This document shows, in pieces, positions 6,362 through 14,442 of a stretch of 14,592 bases of DNA. A model generated the notes under the pieces. That model had not been told where the DNA came from. It did no database searches and saw nothing but the letters and a program-made list of their open reading frames with translations. Made by a program: the position numbers and the translations under genes. This stretch comes from Bacteroidota bacterium. Lineage in GTDB: Bacteria; Bacteroidota; Bacteroidia; Flavobacteriales; Flavobacteriaceae. Where the stretch lies: contig JAHZIZ010000045.1 in NCBI GenBank assembly GCA_022601215.1, positions 1-14,592 on the forward strand. The letters run 5' to 3'. The number at the start of each line of letters is the position of its first letter. The first letter of the stretch is position 1.

Positions 6362-7603
6362 ATGAGATTAATAGTGTTTTTTACGTTTGTTTTTGTCTTA
6401 GTAGTAACGGGTTGTCAACCTTCCGAAACAAAAAGAGGAAAAGCCATGATTGAGCAAGCCCATATTGATAGTCTTTTAATGAGGTATTTCAAGTTAAATA
6501 GGTTTAGCGGTGCTGTTGTAGTCAAGAGAAATGATACTCTGATTTATAATAATAGTGTTGGATTGGCTAATTATCAATCGAACATTGCTTTTTCAGATAC
6601 AACATCTTTCAAGGTGGGAGCTATTACAGAGTTGTTTACGGCTAGAATTATCCGTGAGATGGAGTCTAATGGATTACTTAGGTTGGAGGATACCGTTGCT
6701 AACTATGTACCTGCTATTAAAAAGAAGTTTACCATCGAAGCGTTGTTAGCGCATACTTCTGGACTTCAAACGATCGGTCAGATAAGAGAAACTAATCCCA
6801 ATTTGGATTATGACCCTATTGCGTATGCGAATTATTCGGAAGCGGACTTGCATTCTGGAGTAAAAAGTGATCTAGGTTATAATGTACTTGGCTTGGTGAT
6901 TGAAAGCATTTCGGGAGATAGCTATCAAAACGTTCTTGATAAATATTGTTTAAAATGGGGATTAGAAAACACGTATTTTGACAAGGAGTATCGTTCACAG
7001 GCCAAAGGATATACTGGGTATAGTAATTATCGCGGTTTAGGAATGGAATTACATGAGTCCGAAATACTAGAGCCGCGGCTCGCTTTTAGTAGTAGAGGAT
7101 TAAAGTCGTCTATTTATGATGTGTTAACTTTTTCAGAGAAATTGGATACGGTAGCGCTTTCGGGTTATTTGCCCACGGATGGTTTTAGCTATAGTCTATT
7201 AAAAGATGAGGTTATAACGATGGTAGTTTTAAGTAATTATAGACACCCTGTAGCTGGTGAAATCACCAAAAGTATTTCCTCGCTCCTAAGAGGGGAATCA
7301 TATGACATCCCTTTAAGAAGGCAATCGGTTCAGGTTGATACTGTGACATTAGATTCATTTGTTGGTAGGTATCTCATAGCTCCAACAGTCTCTTTTGAGG
7401 TAAAACGCCGAAGTGATAGTCTATTTGTATCTATGGGGGAAAATGAAACTTTTATAGTCCCGCAATCGCAAAATCAGTTCTTTTTTAAGGATATGGATGC
7501 CGCCATGCGGTTTGTTCTTGATACGGAAGGAAAGGTTTCTGAAGTAGAACTATTGAACGGTTTCTTGTATTCAGATCAAAAAGCAAAGAAAATTTTAGAC
7601 TAA
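6362..7603 (+). CDS. Lipoprotein with serine hydrolase (class C beta-lactamase-like) fold, catalytic motifs lost
   Basis: A 413-residue predicted lipoprotein: hydrophobic signal to residue 16, then lipobox VTGC with Cys18. Residues 33-295 follow the serine hydrolase / class C beta-lactamase / D-alanyl-D-alanine carboxypeptidase family closely, including FSGAVVV (48-54), LFTA (91-94), ANYVPAIKKKFTIEALLAHTSGL (113-135), LGYNVLGLVIESISG (171-185) and VVLSN (288-292). The catalytic sites are altered: SxxK is AITE (87-90), YxN is KSD (168-170), and the HxG triad at the end of the fold is LSG (266-268). The nucleophile, general base, tyrosine and histidine are thus all replaced, so hydrolysis by the normal mechanism is not expected. 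Residues 326-400 match the beta-rich C-terminal domain often attached to this family (DUF3471-like). The reading frame is intact, which argues for selected function, perhaps binding of peptide or glycan. It sits 13 bases behind the second propeller gene and converges with the TlpA-like gene. Confidence 0.88.
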   Translation: MRLIVFFTFVFVLVVTGCQPSETKRGKAMIEQAHIDSLLMRYFKLNRFSGAVVVKRNDTLIYNNSVGLANYQSNIAFSDTTSFKVGAITELFTARIIREMESNGLLRLEDTVANYVPAIKKKFTIEALLAHTSGLQTIGQIRETNPNLDYDPIAYANYSEADLHSGVKSDLGYNVLGLVIESISGDSYQNVLDKYCLKWGLENTYFDKEYRSQAKGYTGYSNYRGLGMELHESEILEPRLAFSSRGLKSSIYDVLTFSEKLDTVALSGYLPTDGFSYSLLKDEVITMVVLSNYRHPVAGEITKSISSLLRGESYDIPLRRQSVQVDTVTLDSFVGRYLIAPTVSFEVKRRSDSLFVSMGENETFIVPQSQNQFFFKDMDAAMRFVLDTEGKVSEVELLNGFLYSDQKAKKILD

Positions 7604-7627
7604 ACTTCGATTCGCATGGAGCAGGTC

Positions 7628-8932
7628 TTACTTCTCCGCAGTTTTAACAACAACTTTCTCCATGAGTTGTTCCAAGCCTTCGGGTTTTAAAACAATTTTT
7701 TTGTCCTTGTCTAACACGAAATAAGTAGGTGTTTTAGAAACATCGTAGCGATTACCAATTTCGTTTTCCCATTTTCCTAGTCCTAAGACATGCTGAAATT
7801 CTGGGTAACGATAGGTCTCATTTTTCCACTCGTATTTATTGTCTTCTAAGCCAATAGCGATTACCTTATATTCATCCTTAGGAAGGTGATTAATAAACTT
7901 TTGAAGTTTCGGTAATTCCCCGAGACAGTGCGAACAACTACTGCTCCAGAAAACAACAACATAATAATTTGCCGCATTATACTCATGTAATGTTTGCACT
8001 ATTAGTTTTTCATTCTCTTGATATTCCCAAGTAAAATCTGGAGCTTTTGCTCCTAGAGAAAGATTTTCATAGAGCGATAATCGATCTACCAATGCCTGAT
8101 CTTCGAGAGTTTTGGCGAGTGGTGTTAGATGATGTTGCGACAGGTAGTTGGCCAAGGCCGATTGCTCGTTGCTCACCGCCGTCTCCCATGCTTGTAGTAA
8201 GATGAATCTTTGATATGTTAGAGGAGCTGGTTTTAAAAAGGACGCCACTATATCGGTGTCTTCTTTCTTCTTAATGAATCCTAATGTTTTTTGTAAAATG
8301 AAGGTAGAATTTTGAAGGGTACTATCAGTCACATCAACATGGGTGAAATAATTATTTCTTTGTCCAGTGATATAAGCTGCCTTGTCCTTAAAAGAAGCAG
8401 GGATGTAGGGTTTTGAAGCACTAATAAACGAACCAATCATAAGAGAATCGGTTGCTCGTTCATAGGATATTTGTGTTTCCTTTTGCCACTCTAATAGAGG
8501 CGCAATTTTTTCATGACCTTCGGCATTCCCTTTTAAAACGGTGTCGATTTTAGCCTGTATCTTCAGCATTTCGGATTGATAGCCTTGCCATTTTTTATTT
8601 TCCACAGAATGCGTAAAACTAATTCCTTTCTCTTCTGAAAAAGTAAATTTCACATCTTCTTGTCCGTTATACATAAAATCAAAATTCTTCAATTCCTGCG
8701 GGAGGCCATATACAATTCTGTACATACCTTTAGATACTGTAGAATCAAGCGGGATGGTGTATACTCCATCTGTAATTCTGCCATCTTTTGCATATTGAAC
8801 CTTAGTTCCTTGAATTTCATACAATATGGCCCAATTAAAGGCTTCTTTGGGAGTAAAATTTCCTGTTAGGGTATGTTGAGCCAATGTTAAGAAAGGCGCT
8901 AATAATAGGAGTAAGAATAGTTTTTTTGCCAT
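7628..8932 (-). CDS. TlpA-like thioredoxin-fold thiol-disulfide protein, periplasmic
   Basis: A 434-residue exported protein with a C-terminal thioredoxin/TlpA domain. I take ATG 8932 as the start because it places a clean signal peptide first (MAKKLFLLLLLAPFLTLA, cleavage before Gln19). The frame can be extended 15 codons to a GTG at 8977, but that would bury the signal. Residues about 19-290 are a beta-rich then helical region like those in Bacteroidota AhpC/TSA-type proteins, without a known job. The thioredoxin domain begins at LGAKAPDFTW (about 293), carries the redox pair Cys333/Cys336 in SCSHC, and has the cis-proline in KTPTYFVLD (Pro402). It is expected to reduce or isomerise disulfides in the periplasm or on the membrane surface; the substrate is unknown. 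The gene starts 46 bases after the mfd stop, so it is likely read from the mfd transcript, though a weak TATATTTA lies upstream. Confidence 0.9.
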   Translation of the reverse strand: MAKKLFLLLLLAPFLTLAQHTLTGNFTPKEAFNWAILYEIQGTKVQYAKDGRITDGVYTIPLDSTVSKGMYRIVYGLPQELKNFDFMYNGQEDVKFTFSEEKGISFTHSVENKKWQGYQSEMLKIQAKIDTVLKGNAEGHEKIAPLLEWQKETQISYERATDSLMIGSFISASKPYIPASFKDKAAYITGQRNNYFTHVDVTDSTLQNSTFILQKTLGFIKKKEDTDIVASFLKPAPLTYQRFILLQAWETAVSNEQSALANYLSQHHLTPLAKTLEDQALVDRLSLYENLSLGAKAPDFTWEYQENEKLIVQTLHEYNAANYYVVVFWSSSCSHCLGELPKLQKFINHLPKDEYKVIAIGLEDNKYEWKNETYRYPEFQHVLGLGKWENEIGNRYDVSKTPTYFVLDKDKKIVLKPEGLEQLMEKVVVKTAEK

Positions 8933-8978
8933 AGCTGGGTAAATATACATAACAAAAGTCAAAAATGATGCCAACACT

Positions 8979-11900
8979 TTAATACGAAAATGCTCTCAAT
9001 TGCTCGAGTGCCTTGGCTACTGAGCTTATTTGTTCCATAGTAAGTAGTAAACGAAGTCCGTTGCGAGTTTGTTTCTCTTTCATCTTAACACGCTCGGGGT
9101 GCTGTTGTACAAATTGTAGTACCTTGCTAAATGCTTCACTTTGATAGAAGCTACTTTGTTGGTCACTTATAAAGTAACCTACAAAGCGATTTTTCTTCAT
9201 AATAACGCGTTCTAGACCCATACTTAGTGCCATCCATTTTATGCGAACACTATCTAAAAGAGCATGAACTTGTACTGGGAGTGCTCCAAATCGATCGATC
9301 AAATCCTTTTCGAAAATTTCCAACTCCGCTTCTGTTTTTATCGCACTTAATTTGTTGTAGAGACTCAGTCTTTCCGTAATGCTATTTACATAATCATCTG
9401 GGAAGAGTAGTTCAAAATCAGTATCTATGGTAGTTTCTTTAAGAAAAACTTTAGGTTCTAGTTCTGTTCCTGCATAGAGATCTTTAAATTCTTTTTCTTT
9501 GAGTTCTTCAATGGCTTCAGCCAATATTTTTTGATAGGTTTCAAAACCAATTTCATTTATAAACCCACTCTGTTCTCCTCCAAGTAAATCTCCTGCCCCG
9601 CGAATCTCGAGATCCTTCATAGCAATGTTGAAGCCACTTCCGAGTTCTGTAAATTGTTCTAATGCCGTAATACGTTTTCTAGCGTCATCTGTCATCGCAG
9701 AATAAGGCGGGGTAATAAAATAACAAAAAGCTTTTTTATTACTTCGTCCTACTCGCCCTCTCATTTGATGCAGATCACTCAGTCCAAAGTTATTTGCATT
9801 ATTAATGAAAATAGTATTTGCATTTGGAACATCTAAACCACTTTCAATAATGGTAGTTGAAACCAAGACGTCGAATTCATTACTCATAAAGCCGAGCATA
9901 AGTTGTTCCAATTTTTTCCCTTCCATTTGCCCATGGCCAATGCCAATTTTTGCGTCAGGGACGAGTCGTTGAATCATACCAGCTACTTCTTTAATATTTT
10001 CAATTCGGTTGTGTACAAAATAGACCTGTCCTCCACGAGAAATCTCATAACGTACAGCATCTCTAATGGTCTCTTCACCAAAACGAATAACATGAGTTTC
10101 TACAGGATAGCGATTTGGTGGGGGTGTTGTGATGACACTCAGATCCCGAGCAGCCATTAGACTAAATTGCAATGTACGAGGAATGGGAGTTGCTGTAAGT
10201 GTCAAGGTGTCGACGTTTTCTTTAATGGTTTTGAGTTTATCCTTTACTGCTACACCAAACTTCTGTTCTTCATCTATTATCAGCAATCCTAAGTCTTTAA
10301 ATTGTACAGACTTACTAACTAATTGATGGGTCCCAATTACAATATCTAGGGTCCCATTTTCTAGGCTTTCCAATACATTTCTTCGTTGCTTTGCACTTCT
10401 GAATCGATTGAGATAATCAACATTTACAGGCATTTCTTTAAGACGTTCCGTAAAGGTTTTAAAATGTTGGAAAGCCAAAATAGTTGTAGGCACCAAAACG
10501 GCTACTTGTTTGCCATTGTCTACCGCTTTGAAAGCGGCTCGTATGGCGACTTCTGTTTTGCCGAAACCAACATCACCACACACCAATCGGTCCATAGGTC
10601 GCTCATTCTCCATATCAGCTTTTACATCAGCCGTAGAGGAGATTTGATCTGGAGTGTCTTCATAAATAAAGGAAGATTCTAATTCGTGTTGCAGGTAACT
10701 ATCCGGAGCGAATTGAAACCCTTTTTGCAAACGTCTTTTAGCGTAAAGCTCGATAAGATTAAAGGCGATTTGCTTAACTCGAGTCTTGGTTTTTTGTTTG
10801 AGTTTTTTCCAAGCTGCGCTCCCTAACTTATATATTTTTGGAGTAGTACCGTCTTTACCGTTGTATTTTGATATTTTATGAAGAGAATGAATGCTAAGGT
10901 ATAGAATATCTCGTTCGCCATAAATAAGTTTAATGGCCTCTTGCTGTTTTCCTTCCACATCTATTTTTTGAAGGCCCCCAAATCTTCCAATTCCATGGTC
11001 GATATGCGTAACATAATCACCTACCTCTAAATTGGTTAATTCCTTTAAAGTAATGGCCTGCTTCTTTGCATAGCCATTCTTTAACTGAAACTTATGATAA
11101 CGTTCAAAGATTTGGTGATCTGTATAGCAAGTATGCTTCTGATCATGATCAATAAACCCTTGATATAAAGGAAAGACAACAGTTTCATATTGTGTCACCT
11201 TTTGCTCGGCATCTTCGAAAATATCATGGAATCGCTTGGCTTGCGCTTCGCTACTACAAAAAATATAATTGCTATACCCCTTGTCTGTATTGTTATTTAG
11301 ATCATCTATCAATAAATGAAATTGTTTATTGAATGAAGGTTGTGGAATTATATTAAATGTAATATTGCTATGTTCCGATAATTCTTTTTTATTGCTAAGT
11401 GTGACAGAGGTAAATGTTGCTAATTGCTCTTTAAGTAAGGTTGCAGTGCAGAATAATTCTTCAGGTTGACTTATGGTTACTTCACCACTGGTTTGAGAAA
11501 AGGCCTCAGTAGCTTTCGTAAAGAGCTTCTTAATACTGTCGCTTAAAAGCTCTTCATTTTTTAATAAAATCACAGTTTTGGAAGCGATGTACCGCAGAAA
11601 ACTCTCCCTCTTCTCGTCCATCATCTTGTTTTCCACATTTGGGATAATAGAAATCTTTTTTAACTGATCTTGAGAAAGTTGGGTTTCTACATCGAAAGTT
11701 CTAATACTGTCAACCTCATCACCAAAGAATTCTATTCTGTAAGGTTCGTCATTGCTAAAACTGAACACATCCAAAATTCCTCCTCGAACTGAAAATTCCC
11801 CAGGTTCCGTTACAAAGTCGGTGCGCTTAAATTTGTATTCAAACAATACCTCATTGACAAAATCAATAGAGATTTCATCATTGACCGAAAGTTTTAAGGT

Positions 11901-12323
11901 GTTTCTTTCGAGTTCCTTCCTAGTGACTACTTTTTCGAATAAAGCTTCCGGATAAGTGACAATCAAAGCGGGTTTCTTTCTTGAATTGATTCGATTTAAA
12001 ACCTCAGAACGCAGAAGAACATTGGCATTATCGGTCTCTTCAATTTGATAAGGTCTTCGATAACTCCCTGGATAAAAAAGTACGTTTTGATCTCCTAATA
12101 AGTCTTCGAGGTCGTTGAGATGATATGCGGCTTCTTCTTTATCATTTAAAATACATAAAAATGGAAGCTGAGTTGTTTTAAAAATCTCTGCAATAACTAA
12201 AGAAAGAGAAGACCCTACAAGGCCAGAAACTGTAGTGCTGCTTTGAGGTTGGGATATAGCTTCTCCTAGTTTTCGAGTTTTCGAAGACTGTTCAAATAAG
12301 GAACGTACTAACGTTTTGCTCAT
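8979..12323 (-). CDS. mfd: Transcription-repair coupling factor Mfd
   Basis: A complete 1114-residue Mfd. The protein recognises RNA polymerase stalled at DNA damage, pushes it off with its DNA translocase and recruits UvrA, starting transcription-coupled nucleotide excision repair. Domains in order are an N-terminal UvrB-like module (about 1-330, with VTEPGEFSVRGGILDVFSF at 171-189) and the CarD-like RNA polymerase interaction domain (about 432-490, GDYVTHIDHGIGRFGG). Next is the superfamily 2 translocase, with Walker A GDVGFGKT (583-590), the DEEQ box (684-687), TATPIPRT (710-717) and the motif VI region QMRGRVGR (853-860). A C-terminal TRCF domain (about 965-1070) follows. The length is close to that of well-studied Mfd proteins (about 1150). 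The translocation-motif region around 890-915 (TELGSGFNIAMKDLEIRGAG) is intact. The ATG at 12323 is only 28 bases from the preceding gene. Confidence 0.98.
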   Translation of the reverse strand: MSKTLVRSLFEQSSKTRKLGEAISQPQSSTTVSGLVGSSLSLVIAEIFKTTQLPFLCILNDKEEAAYHLNDLEDLLGDQNVLFYPGSYRRPYQIEETDNANVLLRSEVLNRINSRKKPALIVTYPEALFEKVVTRKELERNTLKLSVNDEISIDFVNEVLFEYKFKRTDFVTEPGEFSVRGGILDVFSFSNDEPYRIEFFGDEVDSIRTFDVETQLSQDQLKKISIIPNVENKMMDEKRESFLRYIASKTVILLKNEELLSDSIKKLFTKATEAFSQTSGEVTISQPEELFCTATLLKEQLATFTSVTLSNKKELSEHSNITFNIIPQPSFNKQFHLLIDDLNNNTDKGYSNYIFCSSEAQAKRFHDIFEDAEQKVTQYETVVFPLYQGFIDHDQKHTCYTDHQIFERYHKFQLKNGYAKKQAITLKELTNLEVGDYVTHIDHGIGRFGGLQKIDVEGKQQEAIKLIYGERDILYLSIHSLHKISKYNGKDGTTPKIYKLGSAAWKKLKQKTKTRVKQIAFNLIELYAKRRLQKGFQFAPDSYLQHELESSFIYEDTPDQISSTADVKADMENERPMDRLVCGDVGFGKTEVAIRAAFKAVDNGKQVAVLVPTTILAFQHFKTFTERLKEMPVNVDYLNRFRSAKQRRNVLESLENGTLDIVIGTHQLVSKSVQFKDLGLLIIDEEQKFGVAVKDKLKTIKENVDTLTLTATPIPRTLQFSLMAARDLSVITTPPPNRYPVETHVIRFGEETIRDAVRYEISRGGQVYFVHNRIENIKEVAGMIQRLVPDAKIGIGHGQMEGKKLEQLMLGFMSNEFDVLVSTTIIESGLDVPNANTIFINNANNFGLSDLHQMRGRVGRSNKKAFCYFITPPYSAMTDDARKRITALEQFTELGSGFNIAMKDLEIRGAGDLLGGEQSGFINEIGFETYQKILAEAIEELKEKEFKDLYAGTELEPKVFLKETTIDTDFELLFPDDYVNSITERLSLYNKLSAIKTEAELEIFEKDLIDRFGALPVQVHALLDSVRIKWMALSMGLERVIMKKNRFVGYFISDQQSSFYQSEAFSKVLQFVQQHPERVKMKEKQTRNGLRLLLTMEQISSVAKALEQLRAFSY

Positions 12324-12330
12324 AGCCCAG

Positions 12331-12338
12331 CAAAGATA
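12331..12338 (-). promoter_or_regulatory. Possible -7 box for mfd
   Basis: On the minus strand this reads TATCTTTG, an exact TAnnTTTG match, inside the 28-base gap between the PLP-enzyme gene and mfd. A TTG lies 23 bases upstream, in the last codons of the PLP-enzyme gene. Only 7 bases separate the box from the ATG, so a transcript from here would be almost leaderless, which lowers confidence. Confidence 0.35.
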
Positions 12339-12351
12339 GTTAGGCAGATAG

Positions 12352-13500
12352 TTATATAAAACAAGAAACTAATTTTTCTATCTCTTGCTCAGTATTATAA
12401 ACATGACTAGAGATTCTTATGGCATTTCCGCGATAGGATACAAATATGCCTGCTTCATGTATTTTTTTTTGAATCTTGGTCAGGTCCATGGTTCTTGGTA
12501 AATGAACGCCCAGCAAGTGATGTGCTCTGGCGTCATCATCTTCTATAAAACACCCCAAGTTTTTTAACTTTGTAACGGCTTCTTTTGTAATAGAAGAGCA
12601 ATAGCCTTGTATGCCGTTCGGGGTCCAAATAAGGAGTTGTCTGATGGCTTCTGAAAGCATAGGGGTTAGGATAAAGTTGCTACTTTCTCCTACATCATAT
12701 CGAAGCGACTTAGGTTTGAAATTTTCGTTATATCTCACAAGATTTCTAAAGTTTTCACTGCCTTGATGATTCATCCAATTGTTTTCTATCGGAGTTCCGT
12801 GATCAAATCGTTCGCCAAAGTATGCAACCCCAAGGGAATATGGTCCTAGTAGCCATTTGTATCCGCCACAAATAACAGCGTCTGGTTGTATTTCTTCAAT
12901 TGAAAAAGGTAATGCACCGATGCTTTGGGTCCCATCTATGATGAGGTAGGCACCTACCTCTGAAGCCCGTTTTCGAATAGACACCAAGTCAAATAAGGTG
13001 CCATCCGTCCAATGAACATGCGGGAGTGCCACAACCTTAGTACGTTCATTAACAGCCGCGAGAATTCGTTCATTCCATTGGTCGCCACGGCCCTCCGCAA
13101 TGGACGGAGCAATTACGGTTTTTAATCGAACCCCTTTGTTGGATTCAAGTTCTTTCCAAGCATAGTAATTACTAGGGAACTGTTCTTCTAAGACCACAAT
13201 TTCGTCGCCTTTAGAAAAGGGAATGTTTTTAAGAGCGGTCGCTACTCCGTATGAAACAGATGGAATGATGGCAATGGAATTTGGATCGTGTGCGTGTATT
13301 AATTGAGCAAATCGTTTTCTAAGCACTTTTTTTTCAGCAAAAAAATCTTCGGGATAAATGGTAAAGGGTTGCGACTTTCTTTTTAAGTTTTCTATCCCTA
13401 TGGCTTCCACACTTTTAAGTTGTGGGCTCATATAAGCACCATTTAAATAGATAGGGCTTTCAGGGAGATTGAACTTTTCTTTCTGATGTACATTAATCAT
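12352..13500 (-). CDS. Class V aminotransferase-fold PLP-dependent enzyme
   Basis: A 382-residue PLP enzyme of fold type I, aminotransferase class V. The protein begins with the typical YLNGAYMSP (18-26). The PLP ring nitrogen is contacted by Asp189 in LIIDGTQSIG (186-195), and the Schiff-base lysine is Lys215 in CGGYKWLLGP (211-220). The C-terminal substrate-binding arginine region is IRISSHVYNT (361-370). The RxGxxC loop that carries the catalytic cysteine of SufS-type cysteine desulfurases is missing, so cysteine desulfurization is unlikely. The ending resembles isopenicillin N epimerase-like or kynureninase-like members, whose substrates differ widely. I cannot name the substrate. The start codon overlaps the end of the TspO-like gene by 8 bases, so the two are almost certainly translated from one message. 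Confidence 0.9.
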   Translation of the reverse strand: MINVHQKEKFNLPESPIYLNGAYMSPQLKSVEAIGIENLKRKSQPFTIYPEDFFAEKKVLRKRFAQLIHAHDPNSIAIIPSVSYGVATALKNIPFSKGDEIVVLEEQFPSNYYAWKELESNKGVRLKTVIAPSIAEGRGDQWNERILAAVNERTKVVALPHVHWTDGTLFDLVSIRKRASEVGAYLIIDGTQSIGALPFSIEEIQPDAVICGGYKWLLGPYSLGVAYFGERFDHGTPIENNWMNHQGSENFRNLVRYNENFKPKSLRYDVGESSNFILTPMLSEAIRQLLIWTPNGIQGYCSSITKEAVTKLKNLGCFIEDDDARAHHLLGVHLPRTMDLTKIQKKIHEAGIFVSYRGNAIRISSHVYNTEQEIEKLVSCFI

Positions 13501-14293
13501 TTCTAAAATAGGCTAGAGTTTTAGTAAAAGGGTTTGTTTTATAATTCTTAATACCATGTACTATCGAACTAACAATTAACACGATTGCGGCAGTTAAAGA
13601 AGCTAATTTAACGTGATTACCAGTATCCCAGTTTGCATAAGCAATTGCGATTAGAGCCCATGCTCCAACTAAAGCAAACTCCCTCATATTTCTCTTCCAA
13701 GTAACCAATAAATTGATAGATGTAGCAATTCCAATCATAAATAGCGTCCATATTTCTGGATCTAAGCCCCAACCACTCCAGTTAATTTTTACCAAATAGG
13801 CGGCGACATTGGCGACACTGGCCACAGTAATCCAACCGGCATAGATAACAAAAGGCCACCATAAAAATAAGATTGTAGGAATGGGGGCATCCCAAAGTTC
13901 CATGTTGTTTTTGAGAATGATCTTTAGTAAAGATATGAGAATAAGAAACATAGCGATGATAGAAAGCCCAGTATACCCGTACATCCAAGTGAAGATCCAA
14001 GCACAATTTGCCAGACAAGATAGTATGAACCACGGTCCTATCTTTTGTACAAAGTCAGTATTAATATTGTTTCGAAACAAGCCTCTTCCTTGATAGATCA
14101 CGAACCCCAATAACAATAGATAAATCAGACCCCAGATCGCAAATGCATATCCCGCAGGAGTAAATAGCGATCTTAATGTCCCAGAAATAGATCCAATGGT
14201 TTCACCGTTCATTGATCCTGTATTGGATAAGTAGTTGATAAATATTGTACTCCCAAGAGCAAGTCCATTACCAATTTGAAGTGTTTTTTTCAT
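13493..14293 (-). CDS. TspO/MBR-like tryptophan-rich membrane protein
   Basis: A 266-residue integral membrane protein distantly like the TspO/MBR (tryptophan-rich sensory protein) family, whose members bind porphyrins or steroids. Family-like features are TPAGYAFAIWGLIYLLLLG (45-63), corresponding to the PxGWxFGPVW segment, the helix NCAWIFTW (96-103), and WWPFVIYAGWITVASVANV (145-163), corresponding to the conserved helix 4. It has about seven hydrophobic segments, at about 10-22, 46-67, 87-104, 107-126, 137-163, 181-198 and 207-247 (the last long enough for two). This exceeds the five helices and about 160 residues of standard TspO, so it belongs to the longer variants found in Bacteroidota. 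It is the first gene of a pair with the PLP enzyme (8-base overlap). Ligand and role are unknown. Confidence 0.75.
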   Translation of the reverse strand: MKKTLQIGNGLALGSTIFINYLSNTGSMNGETIGSISGTLRSLFTPAGYAFAIWGLIYLLLLGFVIYQGRGLFRNNINTDFVQKIGPWFILSCLANCAWIFTWMYGYTGLSIIAMFLILISLLKIILKNNMELWDAPIPTILFLWWPFVIYAGWITVASVANVAAYLVKINWSGWGLDPEIWTLFMIGIATSINLLVTWKRNMREFALVGAWALIAIAYANWDTGNHVKLASLTAAIVLIVSSIVHGIKNYKTNPFTKTLAYFRND

Positions 14294-14417
14294 AAATAAT
14301 TCTTAATTGAAGTTTTAAGAAAAACGTTTGTAAGTCATCGTTTTAGGGGTGATATAAATGTATGAAAAGTTTAGTATTTTTTTCCGAAGGATTCACCATA
14401 AAAAGATTTACAAATTT

Positions 14418-14425
14418 TATATTTG
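14418..14425 (+). promoter_or_regulatory. -7 promoter box of the TerB-like gene
   Basis: TATATTTG matches TAnnTTTG exactly, 17 bases before the ATG at 14443. No clear TTG is seen at the -33 distance. The divergent TspO-like gene starts at 14293; its own promoter within 14294-14400 is not clear (the best minus-strand match is TACATTTA near 14360). Confidence 0.5.
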
Positions 14426-14442
14426 CAGTCTAAAATTTAACT

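Noticed and set aside
6362..7603. Active beta-lactamase or resistance gene
   Set aside because: The family resemblance is real, but the SxxK, YxN and HxG motifs are all replaced, so an active enzyme is not supported.
7604..7627. Bidirectional terminator between the convergent genes
   Set aside because: The 24-base gap holds only a 4-bp GGAG/CTCC pairing that extends into the minus-strand coding end. Too weak to call.
8933..8977. Longer GTG-start form of the TlpA-like protein
   Set aside because: The extension places 15 residues before a standard signal peptide. ATG 8932 is the better start.
9903..11955. Several plus-strand open frames of 65 to 98 codons inside mfd
   Set aside because: They lie antisense to a fully conserved mfd frame, resemble no family and have no promoter. 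They are shadows.
12352..13500. Cysteine desulfurase (SufS/IscS)
   Set aside because: The PLP lysine and fold match class V, but the catalytic cysteine loop RxGxxC is absent.
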